Source: Ruminococcus flavefaciens (GTDB lineage: Bacteria; Bacillota; Clostridia; Oscillospirales; Ruminococcaceae). From it: a DNA stretch of 62,949 nucleotides. Each line of letters starts with the position of its first letter. Within the stretch, counting starts at the first letter, position 1. A program made the position numbers and the translations under genes. The notes beneath the pieces were generated by a model, which saw only the letters and a list, made by a program, of their open reading frames with translations, ran no database searches and had not been told where the DNA came from. This document shows positions 25,534 to 34,220 of the stretch, piece by piece. Location: NCBI GenBank assembly GCA_002371825.1, contig DFHF01000063.1, forward strand, positions 1 through 62,949, read 5' to 3'.

Positions 25534-26550
25534 ATGGAACTTAAATCAACTATCAAGGCGCTTTCAGAGACTGCGGGAACTTCCGGAAATGAGGAGGCTG
25601 CTGCTGAACTGGCGCTTGGAATGCTCAGGGAGTACTGTCCCGGGGCAGGGATAAAGAACGGCAACGTAATAGGCCGCTTCGGAGAGTTTTCTCCCGGGAA
25701 GCCCTCACTGGTGCTGGATGCACATATTGACCAGATAGGCATGATCGTCACATATATAACTGATGAAGGCTTCATCCGCATGGGAAATATAGGCGGCATC
25801 GATCGCAGGCTCCTTCCGGCGCAGCCTGTTGTGATACACGGAAAAAAGGATATCAGCGGAGTTATCTGCTCTGTACCGCCTCATCTTGCCAGCGGAGGCA
25901 GCGAGGTGCTGAGCTTTGATAATGCAGCTGTTGATACAGGTATGTCAAAGGAGGAGCTGGAGGAGATAGTGTCCCTTGGCGATCACATCACCTTTGACGT
26001 GAAGTGCCGTGACCTTATGGGGAGCCGTATTACCGGAGGAGCTCTGGATGACCGCTGCGGAGTTGCCGCTCTGCTGTATACTCTCGACCTGCTCAGAGGA
26101 CATGAGACTGCGTACAATGTTACTGTAATATTCTCCACTCAGGAGGAGCTTGGTGAACGAGGAGCAAAGATCGGCGCATTTGAGATAGATCCTGATATCG
26201 CTATAGCAGTTGATGTAAGCTTTGCCTATGCCAACGGTGAGAACGAGGAGAACTGCGGATATCTGGGAAAAGGTCCGATGATAGGAATATCCCCCTCACT
26301 TTCAAGAGAGATATCATGCGGACTGCTTGCTGCTGCGGAGACAGCCGGTATACCTTCTCAGAGAGAGGTGATGAGCGGCATGACATCTACCAATGCGGAC
26401 AGATATTCTGTAAACCGCTGCGGTGTAAAGACCTGTACCGTTTCGATACCTCTGAGAAATATGCATACTCCTGTTGAGGTCATTGATCTGAAGGACGTTG
26501 AGCTGACTGCAAAACTGCTGGCTGAGTATATCAAGGAGGACAGGTCATGA
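25534..26550 (+). CDS. M42 family aminopeptidase (first of two)
   Basis: This 338-residue enzyme has the M42 metal-site motifs: VLDAHIDQIGMIV (His, Asp), GGALDDRCGVAALL (bridging Asp), STQEELGERGA (catalytic and metal Glu) and AIAVDVSF. M42 enzymes are large self-compartmentalised cytoplasmic aminopeptidases that trim peptides; some were annotated as endoglucanases. ATG 25534 follows AAGGA by 8 bases and is preferred to an in-frame GTG at 25510. It overlaps the next M42 gene by 4 bases (ATGA). Confidence 0.92.
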   Translation: MELKSTIKALSETAGTSGNEEAAAELALGMLREYCPGAGIKNGNVIGRFGEFSPGKPSLVLDAHIDQIGMIVTYITDEGFIRMGNIGGIDRRLLPAQPVVIHGKKDISGVICSVPPHLASGGSEVLSFDNAAVDTGMSKEELEEIVSLGDHITFDVKCRDLMGSRITGGALDDRCGVAALLYTLDLLRGHETAYNVTVIFSTQEELGERGAKIGAFEIDPDIAIAVDVSFAYANGENEENCGYLGKGPMIGISPSLSREISCGLLAAAETAGIPSQREVMSGMTSTNADRYSVNRCGVKTCTVSIPLRNMHTPVEVIDLKDVELTAKLLAEYIKEDRS

Positions 26551-27578
26551 AGGAACTTCTCAAAGAACTCTGCCTGATAAACGGCGTTTCCGGAGATGAG
26601 AGCGCTGTCAGGGAGTATATAATAGATAAAATAAAGGACGTATGCGAGTACCGTGTGGATAATCTCGGAAGTATCATCTGCTTTAAGAAGGGAAAGAAAA
26701 CTCCGGAGAAAAAGCTGATGATATGTGCTCATATGGATGAGGTAGGCTTCATAATCACCTATATCCGCTCAGACGGTACTCTCAGCTTCGGTGCTGTCGG
26801 AGGCATCGACCCGTCAGTTATAATAGGCCGTCAGGTAATGGTAAAGAGCAGTATCACCGGTGAAACTGTATATGGTGTTGTCGGCACAACTGCGGTGCAT
26901 AATCTCTCTAAGGAGCAGAGGGAGAAGGCTCCTAAAATGGACAGCCTCTATACAGATATCGGTGCTGAGGATAAAGCTGAGGCCGAAAAGCTTGCAGCTC
27001 CTGGCGATAATGCTTATTTTGTATCTGAGTTCACTGAGCTGGGCAGCAGAAGAGTCAAGTCAAAGGCTATAGACGACCGTGCAGGCTGTGCAATGATGAT
27101 AAAAATGCTCCATGAGGAGCTTGAATACGATACATATTTCGTTTTCAACGTTCAGGAGGAGATAGGCCTCCGTGGTTCAACTGCTTCTGCCTTTGCAGTC
27201 GCTCCGGACTATGCTATAGTCCTTGAAGCAACAACAGCTGCTGATATTGACGGAGCTTCCGGTGCAAAGCGTGTATGCGGACTTGGAAACGGTCCTGTGG
27301 TATCCTTTATGGACAGAAGCACCATGTATGACAAGGAGCTCTACAGACTGGCCTTCGATATTGCCGCAGAGGAGAATATTCCCTGTCAGACAAAGACAAT
27401 GATAGCCGGCGGAAATGATGCCGGTGCAATACATATCAGCAGAAAGGGAGTGCGTACTTTAGCGGTATCGGTGCCGTGCAGATATCTCCATTCTCCTTCA
27501 TGTGTGATAGAGACAGCTGACCTCGAAAACTCACTCAGACTTGTAAGAAAGCTTGCCTGGAGGATTCAGGAATTATGA
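26547..27578 (+). CDS. M42 family aminopeptidase (second of two)
   Basis: This 343-residue paralogue of the preceding gene has MICAHMDEVGFIITY, SKAIDDRAGCAMMI, NVQEEIGLRGS and GGNDAGAIHIS. Paired M42 paralogues often build mixed or differently specific TET particles (for example glutamyl versus neutral aminopeptidases). It overlaps both neighbours by 4 bases, so the four genes of this operon are probably translationally coupled. Confidence 0.92.
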   Translation: MKELLKELCLINGVSGDESAVREYIIDKIKDVCEYRVDNLGSIICFKKGKKTPEKKLMICAHMDEVGFIITYIRSDGTLSFGAVGGIDPSVIIGRQVMVKSSITGETVYGVVGTTAVHNLSKEQREKAPKMDSLYTDIGAEDKAEAEKLAAPGDNAYFVSEFTELGSRRVKSKAIDDRAGCAMMIKMLHEELEYDTYFVFNVQEEIGLRGSTASAFAVAPDYAIVLEATTAADIDGASGAKRVCGLGNGPVVSFMDRSTMYDKELYRLAFDIAAEENIPCQTKTMIAGGNDAGAIHISRKGVRTLAVSVPCRYLHSPSCVIETADLENSLRLVRKLAWRIQEL

Positions 27579-28375
27579 TAAAACTCATCGAACACGAAAA
27601 CGAGCTGGATAGTCAGCTGCTGAACCAGACTCTGCTGGGAAAGAAAATGCTGTCGTATATGAGAGCATACGGCCCGAATTATGAGTTCTGCCGGTTCTAC
27701 AGGATAACTGACGACTGCGGAACAGGGTATATGTTTATAATAAACTCTACTCTGATAATCTGCGGTGACGGTCATCTACGGCCCACAGAGGAGCTTGACC
27801 TCTTCATAAGCATGAATCAGCCCTTCCGTATAGAGGGTGACCTTGATATTATCCAGGGCATCAGAAAACCGGAGCAGTATCAGGTGCTGAACCGCACGAT
27901 CTTTGAGCTTATCCCGGATGATACTCCCCTTGAGGCTATTGAGGAACACGTCAATTTTGACCCTAAGCTTACTGAGGTCTACAAGATATTAAGTGAGGGA
28001 TTCCCGAATATATCGGATTTTTCACTTTGGTACACCGACACCTCTCACCGCTGCCGGCATGGTATCAGCAGGGTGTTCACATACCGGGACAGCACTACTG
28101 CATCGGCAGCATTTGATATCGGCAGTACCGTGCTCATAGCTCAGGTGGCTACCAATAAGGCCGCAAGAGGAAGAGGATATGCACGAGAGTTCCTGAAATG
28201 GCTGGCAAAGTTCTTCAACGGACTTGGAAAAAGAGCTTATCTCCTGGCACTTGATGTTCGTGTCAGCTTTTACGAGGAGATCGGCTTCAAAATTGCCGGC
28301 AGGGAGATCGTGCTTGAAAGAATAGATGTCGAAAAGGACAGCGCTGCGAAAGGAAAACTTGAAGATGAACAGTAA
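27575..28375 (+). CDS. GNAT family N-acetyltransferase
   Basis: This 266-residue protein has a C-terminal GNAT fold from about residue 130, with the acetyl-CoA loop VATNKAARGRGYAREFL and the final strand VSFYEEIGFKIAGRE. The N-terminal half (residues 1-120) is unassigned. The substrate is unknown; position in an operon with aminopeptidases and a PLP lyase suggests an amino-acid or peptide amine. Confidence 0.82.
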   Translation: MIKLIEHENELDSQLLNQTLLGKKMLSYMRAYGPNYEFCRFYRITDDCGTGYMFIINSTLIICGDGHLRPTEELDLFISMNQPFRIEGDLDIIQGIRKPEQYQVLNRTIFELIPDDTPLEAIEEHVNFDPKLTEVYKILSEGFPNISDFSLWYTDTSHRCRHGISRVFTYRDSTTASAAFDIGSTVLIAQVATNKAARGRGYAREFLKWLAKFFNGLGKRAYLLALDVRVSFYEEIGFKIAGREIVLERIDVEKDSAAKGKLEDEQ

Positions 28376-29636
28376 GATAAATGATATTTACGGCTTTTCA
28401 CCAAAGCTTACGGAGCTTGCTCAGCAGGCTGAGGAGAACTGTCAGGAGGCCTTCAGAAGAATAGAGGCCACCGCAGAATTCAACGGAGCTAAGGTGCTTA
28501 AGGCATTCTCGGATAACAGGGTAAGTGAGCCCTGCTTCTATGGCTCAACCGGTTACGGCTACGGAGATATGGGACGTGAGGTCATAGATAAGGTATTCGC
28601 TCAGGTGCTTGGAACAGAAGATGCTCTGGTACGATTCAACTTTGTCTCCGGTACCCATGCCCTGTCAGTAGCACTTTTCGGAGTCCTCAGAACAGGAGAC
28701 AAGATGGTCTCAATTACCGGAAAGCCCTATGATACCCTTGAGGAGGTCATAGGTATAAGCGGAGATAAGGGGAATGGCTCTCTCAAGGATTATGGTGTTG
28801 AGTACGGCCAGGTGGACCTCAACGAGGACGGCACCCCGAAACTGGATGAGATCACAGAGGCTGTAAAAGATGCAAAGATCGCCTATATACAGCGCTCCAG
28901 AGGATATTCACTCAGAGGTGCGTTCACTGTAGCGGATATAGAAAAAATGGTAAAGGCTGCCAGAAAAGGAAATCCGGATGTTATAATCATGGTGGATAAC
29001 TGCTACGGCGAGTTTGTCGAGGAGCGTGAGCCTTCAGCTGTCGGTGCGGATATAATGATAGGCTCTCTTATAAAGAATGCCGGTGGAGGTATTGCCCGTA
29101 CAGGGGGATATATTGCCGGAAGAGCAGACCTTGTGGAGCTGTGCTCATACCGCCTGACCTGTGTCGGAATGGGTAAGGAAGTGGGCTGTACTCTTGGCAT
29201 GAACCGTGAGATACTGCTTGGACTTTTCTTTGCTCCGGACGTAGTTGCTAGCGCTATAAAGACTTCTGCCTTTGCCAGCGAGCTCTTTACCATGCTGGGA
29301 TACGAGTGCTCTCCCCGTAAGGACGACCCGAGAGGAGATATAATCACTGCTGTAAAGCTCGGAGACGAAGAACATCTGACGGCTTTCTGCCGTGGCATAC
29401 AGAAGGGTGCTCCAGTGGATTCGTTTGTAACTCCCGAAGCCTGGGATATGCCTGGATATTCAAATCAGGTCATCATGGCTGCCGGCGCCTTCACAAACGG
29501 TGCTTCTATAGAGCTTTCTGCGGATGCGCCTATCCGTGAGCCGTTTGCTGTATGGATGCAGGGCGGTATCACCTATACAAGCGGCAAGCTGGGAGTTATG
29601 CTTGCAGCTCAGGAAATGCTCGGCGAAAACAAGTAA
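28365..29636 (+). CDS. PLP-dependent methionine gamma-lyase-like protein (aluminium resistance family)
   Basis: This 423-residue fold-type I PLP protein matches the YnbB/aluminium-resistance family: NGAKVLKAF..NRVSEPCFYGSTGYGYGD near the start, FVSGTHALSVALFG, YIQRSRGYSLRG, VDNCYGEFVE, and GSLIKNAGGGIA with the Schiff-base lysine. The family resembles cystathionine/methionine gamma-lyases, but its physiological substrate is unclear. ATG 28365 gives an 11-base overlap with the GNAT gene; an upstream ATG at 28326 has a poorer fit. A strong terminator follows. Confidence 0.88.
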   Translation: MNSKINDIYGFSPKLTELAQQAEENCQEAFRRIEATAEFNGAKVLKAFSDNRVSEPCFYGSTGYGYGDMGREVIDKVFAQVLGTEDALVRFNFVSGTHALSVALFGVLRTGDKMVSITGKPYDTLEEVIGISGDKGNGSLKDYGVEYGQVDLNEDGTPKLDEITEAVKDAKIAYIQRSRGYSLRGAFTVADIEKMVKAARKGNPDVIIMVDNCYGEFVEEREPSAVGADIMIGSLIKNAGGGIARTGGYIAGRADLVELCSYRLTCVGMGKEVGCTLGMNREILLGLFFAPDVVASAIKTSAFASELFTMLGYECSPRKDDPRGDIITAVKLGDEEHLTAFCRGIQKGAPVDSFVTPEAWDMPGYSNQVIMAAGAFTNGASIELSADAPIREPFAVWMQGGITYTSGKLGVMLAAQEMLGENK

Positions 29637-29663
29637 ATACAAGGCTGTCCATGCCGTAAAAAT

Positions 29664-29704
29664 GCCCCGAAACAGATCTGAAGCTGCTTCGGGGCTGATT
29701 ATTT
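29664..29704 (+). terminator. Bidirectional terminator
   Basis: GCCCCGAAACAG and CTGCTTCGGGGC (29664-29675 and 29684-29695) form a 12-base stem with one mismatch. T-rich tracts lie on both strands. It ends the M42 operon (+) and the GH53 gene (-). Confidence 0.88.
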
Positions 29705-29721
29705 TACTTGAAATGTCTGAA

Positions 29722-31167
29722 TCACGAATTGATAAGGAATTTGCTGAGTGAGACAAGGTCAGAGATATTCACAGTTCCGTCCCTGTTGAAATCAGCGTGC
29801 TTTGAGAACTCCTTATCGATGATGTGCATACGCAGCAGAGTGAGGTCAAAGGCATCGATCCTGCCGTCGCCGTCGATGTCACCGCCGGGTCTTTTTTTAT
29901 CCTCTTTCTTCTGGGGATAGATGTTGTCAAAGACATTCAGTGAGCTGAGAGGCTTTCCGTAGAAGTCAAACAATGCCTGATTATCAAATCCGGAGCCGCC
30001 TGCTCCGACAACATTTTTATCGTATCCCACAGCATAGTCGGAGGTCCAGCCGCAGCCGATCTCGTTCCAGAGAGCCTTCTGCTCATCGTAGGAGAGGTCG
30101 GGACGTCCCAGCCATGCAGGCTCCCAGTAGAATACACCAAGTCCGTGGCCGGTATCTGCAACTGCCTTGAAAACATCGGTCAGGCACTGAGTCTGTCCCT
30201 CCACAGAGACATCGTACACAAATGGGAGAGAGCTGTCAGCCTGGGAAACATCATTATGGTATGCATCTCCCTCTTCATTGGTATAGGGATAGGCTGTCTC
30301 AGCCACCATAACATATTTATTGTATCTGTCGCCTATAGTTTTCAGAACTGATGTGAGATTATCGATAGAGCCATGCCAGTAGGGATAGTATGATGTCGCA
30401 AAAACATCATAATCAAGGTGACATTCGTTCATGACCTTGGCATACCATTCGTAGTGTCCGGAAGCAGGATTGGGGAAGTGGTGAACTATAAGTATATTCC
30501 GGTCGAAGTCTCTGATAGCCTTGTTTCCGCTGGAGAAGAGATCGCAGATCTTATACATATCGTCCTCATCACAGAAAAGGCAGCTTGTCTCGTTTCCAAC
30601 CTGTACCATACCGATATTTCCGCCAGCCTCATCAATGGACTTTACTACCCATGATGTCCAGTTGTATATCTCTCTTTTCAGAGTTTCATGATCGTGCTGA
30701 GCCCAGTATTTGGGGCGAGTCTGACGTGAGGGATCAGCCCAGAAATCAGAGTAGTGTATGTCAACAAGCATTTTCATGCCGTATTTTGCTGCACGGGCAG
30801 CTATTTTCTTGGCATTTTCAAGGTCGCAGTTTCCGCCGCCGTAGGTACGTCCCTGATCGTCGTGGGGCTCGTTCCATATCCTTACACGGATGTAGTTGAC
30901 ACCGTGGTCTGAGAGGGTCCGGAAAATATCCTGTTCCTGACCTTCCTCGTTGTAGAATTTAACTCCTGCCTCTTCAAGGGAGATAACAGATGAAACATCA
31001 GCACCTCTTATAGGCTCTCCGTTATTGAAGGATAGGGGAATGTCTTTGTACCATATCTCCTGATGGGGAGCAGCACAGCAGATGCAGTCTTTTTCAGAAG
31101 GCTTCTGGACGGCTGTAAAAGTAAGCATAGCAGCCGCAGTAAATACAGCTAATTTTTTAATGTTCAT
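29722..31167 (-). CDS. GH53 endo-beta-1,4-galactanase with dockerin
   Basis: This 481-residue secreted enzyme has a signal peptide (MNIKKLAVFTAAAMLTFTAV), a GH53 (beta/alpha)8 domain (residues 45-400), and a C-terminal dockerin (about 428-481). Catalytic residues are the acid/base in VQVGNETS (Glu193) and the nucleophile in VAETAYP (Glu290). It cuts beta-1,4-galactan side chains of pectin. The dockerin contains two calcium loops, DIDGDGRIDAFDLTLL first and DFNRDGTVNISDLVSL second; this order is swapped relative to the dockerin at 23,340-23,510. It would attach to a cellulosome-type scaffold outside this window. Confidence 0.93.
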   Translation of the reverse strand: MNIKKLAVFTAAAMLTFTAVQKPSEKDCICCAAPHQEIWYKDIPLSFNNGEPIRGADVSSVISLEEAGVKFYNEEGQEQDIFRTLSDHGVNYIRVRIWNEPHDDQGRTYGGGNCDLENAKKIAARAAKYGMKMLVDIHYSDFWADPSRQTRPKYWAQHDHETLKREIYNWTSWVVKSIDEAGGNIGMVQVGNETSCLFCDEDDMYKICDLFSSGNKAIRDFDRNILIVHHFPNPASGHYEWYAKVMNECHLDYDVFATSYYPYWHGSIDNLTSVLKTIGDRYNKYVMVAETAYPYTNEEGDAYHNDVSQADSSLPFVYDVSVEGQTQCLTDVFKAVADTGHGLGVFYWEPAWLGRPDLSYDEQKALWNEIGCGWTSDYAVGYDKNVVGAGGSGFDNQALFDFYGKPLSSLNVFDNIYPQKKEDKKRPGGDIDGDGRIDAFDLTLLRMHIIDKEFSKHADFNRDGTVNISDLVSLSKFLINS

Positions 31168-31259
31168 TATTGGATTCCTCCTTTTTAAGTATCCCCGACA
31201 AACAGTATATGGATCATTGGAAAATGCTTCTATCCGGTGATCCGATAGCTTCTAAGTCA

Positions 31260-31288
31260 ATTATACAGGCTGACAGAGGATTTGTCAA
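31260..31288 (-). promoter_or_regulatory. Promoter for the GH53 gene
   Basis: Minus strand TTGACA (31283-31288), 17-base spacer, TATAAT (31260-31265): exact consensus with a leader of about 90 bases. Confidence 0.85.
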
Positions 31289-31384
31289 CAAGGTAATGGA
31301 TATTTTTGCTTATTTTTATACTTATTCACGATATGCTAATGAATAAGCTGCTGAGAAATGATATAATATAAGTAATGTATCATC

Positions 31385-31595
31385 AATAACCGCTGTAAGG
31401 CGGTTATTGCCACGAACTCTGTTTGTGGCAGCGCAAATCCTTTATAATTTCAGGAATTTCGCATCACATTTTTTTATGTCAGGCTCATTTTGCCCAGGCG
31501 GGCAAAATAAAGTGCAAGAAAACTAAAAATATTATTTCCCTTGCACTTTGGCAGCTGAAAATTGACTTTGAAAGCTATATGAAGCCAATTTTCAG
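31385..31595 (+). ncRNA. Array of five to six hairpins (candidate structured RNA or repeat element)
   Basis: Successive stems are: 31385-31393/31400-31408 (AATAACCGC, 9 bp, perfect); 31408-31417/31421-31430 (TGCCACGAAC, 10 bp with one G-T); 31431-31440 with GGAATTTCGC (8 of 10, imperfect); 31487-31495/31500-31508 (ATTTTGCCC, 9 bp, perfect); 31509-31518/31540-31549 (AAAGTGCAAG, 10 bp, perfect); 31555-31564/31586-31595 (CTGAAAATTG, 10 bp, perfect). They lie head to tail upstream of the HD gene, 44 bases before its start. It matches no riboswitch or RNA class I recognise. It could be a leader RNA, a small RNA, or a mobile intergenic repeat. Confidence 0.5.
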
Positions 31596-31639
31596 TTGTT
31601 GAGCAGACGTTAATTATAGTTTTCTCAAGGAGGTATTTT

Positions 31640-32236
31640 ATGACTGCAAAGGAAGAATTTATATCGATCTACAATGAGAATATCAAGCGAAAGGGAGCTG
31701 ATAAGCTTCTGGAATACCTGCTGAAGTCTGATTTCTTTACCGCTCCCAGCAGTACCCGCTTTCACGGCAGCTATGAGGGCGGACTTGTTCAGCACAGCCT
31801 GAACGTGTATCACTGCCTCAAGGATTATCTCGCACGTCCCAGGACAAAGGAACTCTACGGCATGGACTACTCAGAGGAGACCATTGCACTTGTTGCGCTC
31901 CTTCACGATGTGTGCAAGGTCAATTTCTACAGTGTTGATTACCGCAATAAAAAGAATGACGAGACAGGTGTATGGGAGAAAGTCCCTTACTATACTATAA
32001 ATGATACCCTGCCGTATGGACATGGGGAGAAGTCTGTGTACATACTCTCCGGATTCTTCTACGGCGAGGACAGACTTACCCGGGAGGAGGCCTTTGCTAT
32101 ACGTTACCACATGGGCTTCTCCGGTGTCGAGGATAAGAATTCCATAGGCAAGGCACTTGAGATGTATCCCCTGGCACTGGCTTTGAATGTGGCAGATATG
32201 GAGGCTTCATATTTTCTGGAGGGAAGCAATAAATAG
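31640..32236 (+). CDS. HD-domain phosphohydrolase
   Basis: This 198-residue protein has the HD metal-site pattern: EGGLVQHSLNVYHCL (first His), VALLHDVCKVNFY (His-Asp), and DTLPYGHGEKSVYIL further down, followed by AIRYHMGFS. HD proteins hydrolyse nucleotides or phosphodiesters; this short stand-alone form is often annotated simply as a hydrolase. CAAGGAGG lies 11 bases before the start. The leader region carries the hairpin array, so its expression may be controlled at the RNA level. Confidence 0.85.
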   Translation: MTAKEEFISIYNENIKRKGADKLLEYLLKSDFFTAPSSTRFHGSYEGGLVQHSLNVYHCLKDYLARPRTKELYGMDYSEETIALVALLHDVCKVNFYSVDYRNKKNDETGVWEKVPYYTINDTLPYGHGEKSVYILSGFFYGEDRLTREEAFAIRYHMGFSGVEDKNSIGKALEMYPLALALNVADMEASYFLEGSNK

Positions 32237-32315
32237 CCCTCCTGCTGAACTGCCTGCCCAGGTATTTATTTTGTCAATTCTCCGCACAAAGCGGATATCA
32301 TAAAGGAGTTTTTAT

Positions 32316-33914
32316 ATGAATTGGTACGACAACGCAATAATCTATCACATTTACCCTCTCGGATTCTGCGGCGCTCCAAAGTTCAATGACGGCGGCGAAG
32401 TGGTCTATCGTCTTGATAAGGTGCTTGAGTGGATACCTCACTTCAAGGAAATGAATGTTGACGCAGTTTACTTCGGTCCTGTATTTGAATCTGTGGAGCA
32501 CGGCTATGATACAACTGACTACAAAATGATAGACCGCAGACTTGGCGACAATAATTCCTTCCGCCATATCTGTGATGAGCTTCACGCAAACGGTATAAGA
32601 GTTATTCTTGACGGCGTTTTCAATCACGTCGGCAGAAAATTCCCTCAGTTCGTTGATATACAGGAAAAGGGACAGTCCAGCGGCTACTGCGACTGGTTCC
32701 AGAATCTTAACTTCGGCGGCCCTTCACCCTGCGGAGACCCATTCTGGTATGAGGGCTGGAACGGCCACTATAATCTTGTCAAGCTGAATCTCCGCAACGT
32801 TGGAGTTTGCGATCATCTCATTGACGCTGTCAACTACTGGATTGAGGAATTCAAAATAGACGGTATACGCTTTGATGCTGCTGACTGCATTGACTTTGAC
32901 TTCTTCAAGCGTATCAGAAGCTTCTGTAAGGGCAAGCGTCCGGATTTCTGGCTCATGGGCGAGATAATCCACGGCGACTACAACCGCTGGGCTAACCCGG
33001 AAATGCTGGACAGCGTTACTAACTATGAATGCTACAAGGGACTTTATTCCTCCCATAACGACAAGAACTACTTCGAGATAGACTATTCAATAAACCGTCA
33101 GTCCGGTGCAAACGGCGGAATATACAGGAATATCAATCTCTATAATTTTGTTGACAACCACGATGTCAACCGTCTTGCAAGCACAGTCAATAATCAGGCA
33201 TACCTGCCGCTTATATATACTCTCATGTACGCTATGCCCGGCATACCTTCCATTTACTACGGAAGTGAGTACGGCATACAGGGCCGCAAGGAGAATAATT
33301 CCGATGATAATCTCCGCCCCTGTCTCTTCCTGCCTGATATGGAGCGTGAGAATACTGCTCTCTACAGACATATCGTCAAGCTGGGACGCATCTACCGTGC
33401 TTATCCCGCACTCCGCACAGGTTCGTATGAGAGGATAATGATAACAAATCAGCAGCTTCTCTTCAAGAAAATACTGGGCGACCAGACTGTATATGTTGCA
33501 CTTAACCTTGCGGACTATGAGTTTGACCTTAACTTCGGCACACATCTCCCTGCACTTGTGGATGTTATCGGCTCGAAGCAGATACAGGTGGAGAACGGAA
33601 ATGCCTATGTAAAGATGCCTCCGTATTCAGCAATGATAATCGTCTCAGATGACATCGTAAATACCGTGCCTGAAGAGGATATCCCTGCTGCTGAACAGGC
33701 TGAGGACAAGGAGACTGAACTTATCGAAGGAGCTAAATACCGTCATTTCAAGGGCGGAGAATATGAGCTGATAGCTGTTGCCCGTCACAGTGAGAACAAT
33801 GAGGAGCTGGTCATTTATAAGTCCCTGAAGGATGGACAGGTATGGGCAAGACCTAAGACAATGTTCACCGGAAAAGCCGGTGATGTAAGACGCTTTACCC
33901 TTATCAGCAGATAA
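32316..33914 (+). CDS. GH13 alpha-amylase family enzyme fused to DUF1653
   Basis: Residues 1-440 form a compact GH13 domain with conserved regions GVFNHVG (101-107), GIRFDAADC (nucleophile Asp187), WLMGEIIHGD (acid/base Glu216) and FVDNHDVNRL (Asp283). There is no signal peptide, so it works on maltodextrin or glycogen in the cytoplasm, like cyclomaltodextrinase/neopullulanase-type enzymes. Residues about 465-532 (YRHFKGGEYELIAVARHSE ... WARPKTMF) match DUF1653, a small domain normally found alone. The start has AAAGGAG upstream. The fusion is unusual and its role is unknown. Confidence 0.9.
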   Translation: MNWYDNAIIYHIYPLGFCGAPKFNDGGEVVYRLDKVLEWIPHFKEMNVDAVYFGPVFESVEHGYDTTDYKMIDRRLGDNNSFRHICDELHANGIRVILDGVFNHVGRKFPQFVDIQEKGQSSGYCDWFQNLNFGGPSPCGDPFWYEGWNGHYNLVKLNLRNVGVCDHLIDAVNYWIEEFKIDGIRFDAADCIDFDFFKRIRSFCKGKRPDFWLMGEIIHGDYNRWANPEMLDSVTNYECYKGLYSSHNDKNYFEIDYSINRQSGANGGIYRNINLYNFVDNHDVNRLASTVNNQAYLPLIYTLMYAMPGIPSIYYGSEYGIQGRKENNSDDNLRPCLFLPDMERENTALYRHIVKLGRIYRAYPALRTGSYERIMITNQQLLFKKILGDQTVYVALNLADYEFDLNFGTHLPALVDVIGSKQIQVENGNAYVKMPPYSAMIIVSDDIVNTVPEEDIPAAEQAEDKETELIEGAKYRHFKGGEYELIAVARHSENNEELVIYKSLKDGQVWARPKTMFTGKAGDVRRFTLISR

Positions 33915-33961
33915 AAGACAGAGTTCCCGGCAGTTTTTCTGATTTCTGAATAATAAAACAT

Positions 33962-34007
33962 CATCCGTCAATAATAGGTATAAACCGGTATTGACGGATG
34001 TTTTTTC
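33962..34007 (+). terminator. Terminator after the GH13 gene
   Basis: Perfect 12-base stem CATCCGTCAATA/TATTGACGGATG (33962-33973 and 33989-34000) followed by six T residues. Confidence 0.92.
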
Positions 34008-34035
34008 GTCTGCCGCTGGAAAAGAGGTGAACTCC

Positions 34036-34107
34036 ATGGGAAAGAAGCATAAAAAGGATCAGGACGCTACTACTGAGGTAAAGGAAAAGCCTGTTTCAAA
34101 CGAATAA
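34036..34107 (+). CDS. Tiny lysine-rich ORF, 23 residues
   Basis: ATG at 34036 follows AGAGGTG by about 7 bases. The product MGKKHKKDQDATTEVKEKPV plus SNE is highly charged with no hydrophobic segment. The ORF stands between two strong terminators (33962-34007 and 34119-34156), which suggests a short independent transcript. No promoter is obvious in the 28 bases between the first terminator and the ORF, so read-through from the GH13 gene would be needed. Too short for family recognition. Confidence 0.45.
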   Translation: MGKKHKKDQDATTEVKEKPVSNE

Positions 34108-34118
34108 ATCCACATCAG

Positions 34119-34156
34119 GAGTTCCTCTGGCGGCTATGTCAGGGGAGCTCTTTTTT
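34119..34156 (+). terminator. Terminator after the tiny ORF
   Basis: GAGTTCCTCTG (34119-34129) pairs with CAGGGGAGCTC (34140-34150) with two G-T pairs, followed by six T residues. Confidence 0.85.
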
Positions 34157-34220
34157 AGTCCGGATAGCATCATGGAATGTAGTATTTTATTGTTTTTTCC
34201 CAGCATTCCCTGCTTCTGAA

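Larger units (their letters stand above)
31168..31639. other. 472-base intergenic region between GH53 and the HD gene
   Basis: The left third is the GH53 leader with an imperfect GGATCA/TGATCC pair (31211-31216 and 31238-31243) and the minus-strand promoter at 31260-31288. A TATAAT at 31362-31367 faces right but lacks a good -35. The right part is the hairpin array described separately. No ORF with a ribosome site was seen. Confidence 0.7.

Noticed and set aside
31385..31595. Transposon remnant or MITE with terminal inverted repeats
   Set aside because: The outer ends are not inverted copies of each other and no target duplication was found, although a repeat element is not ruled out.
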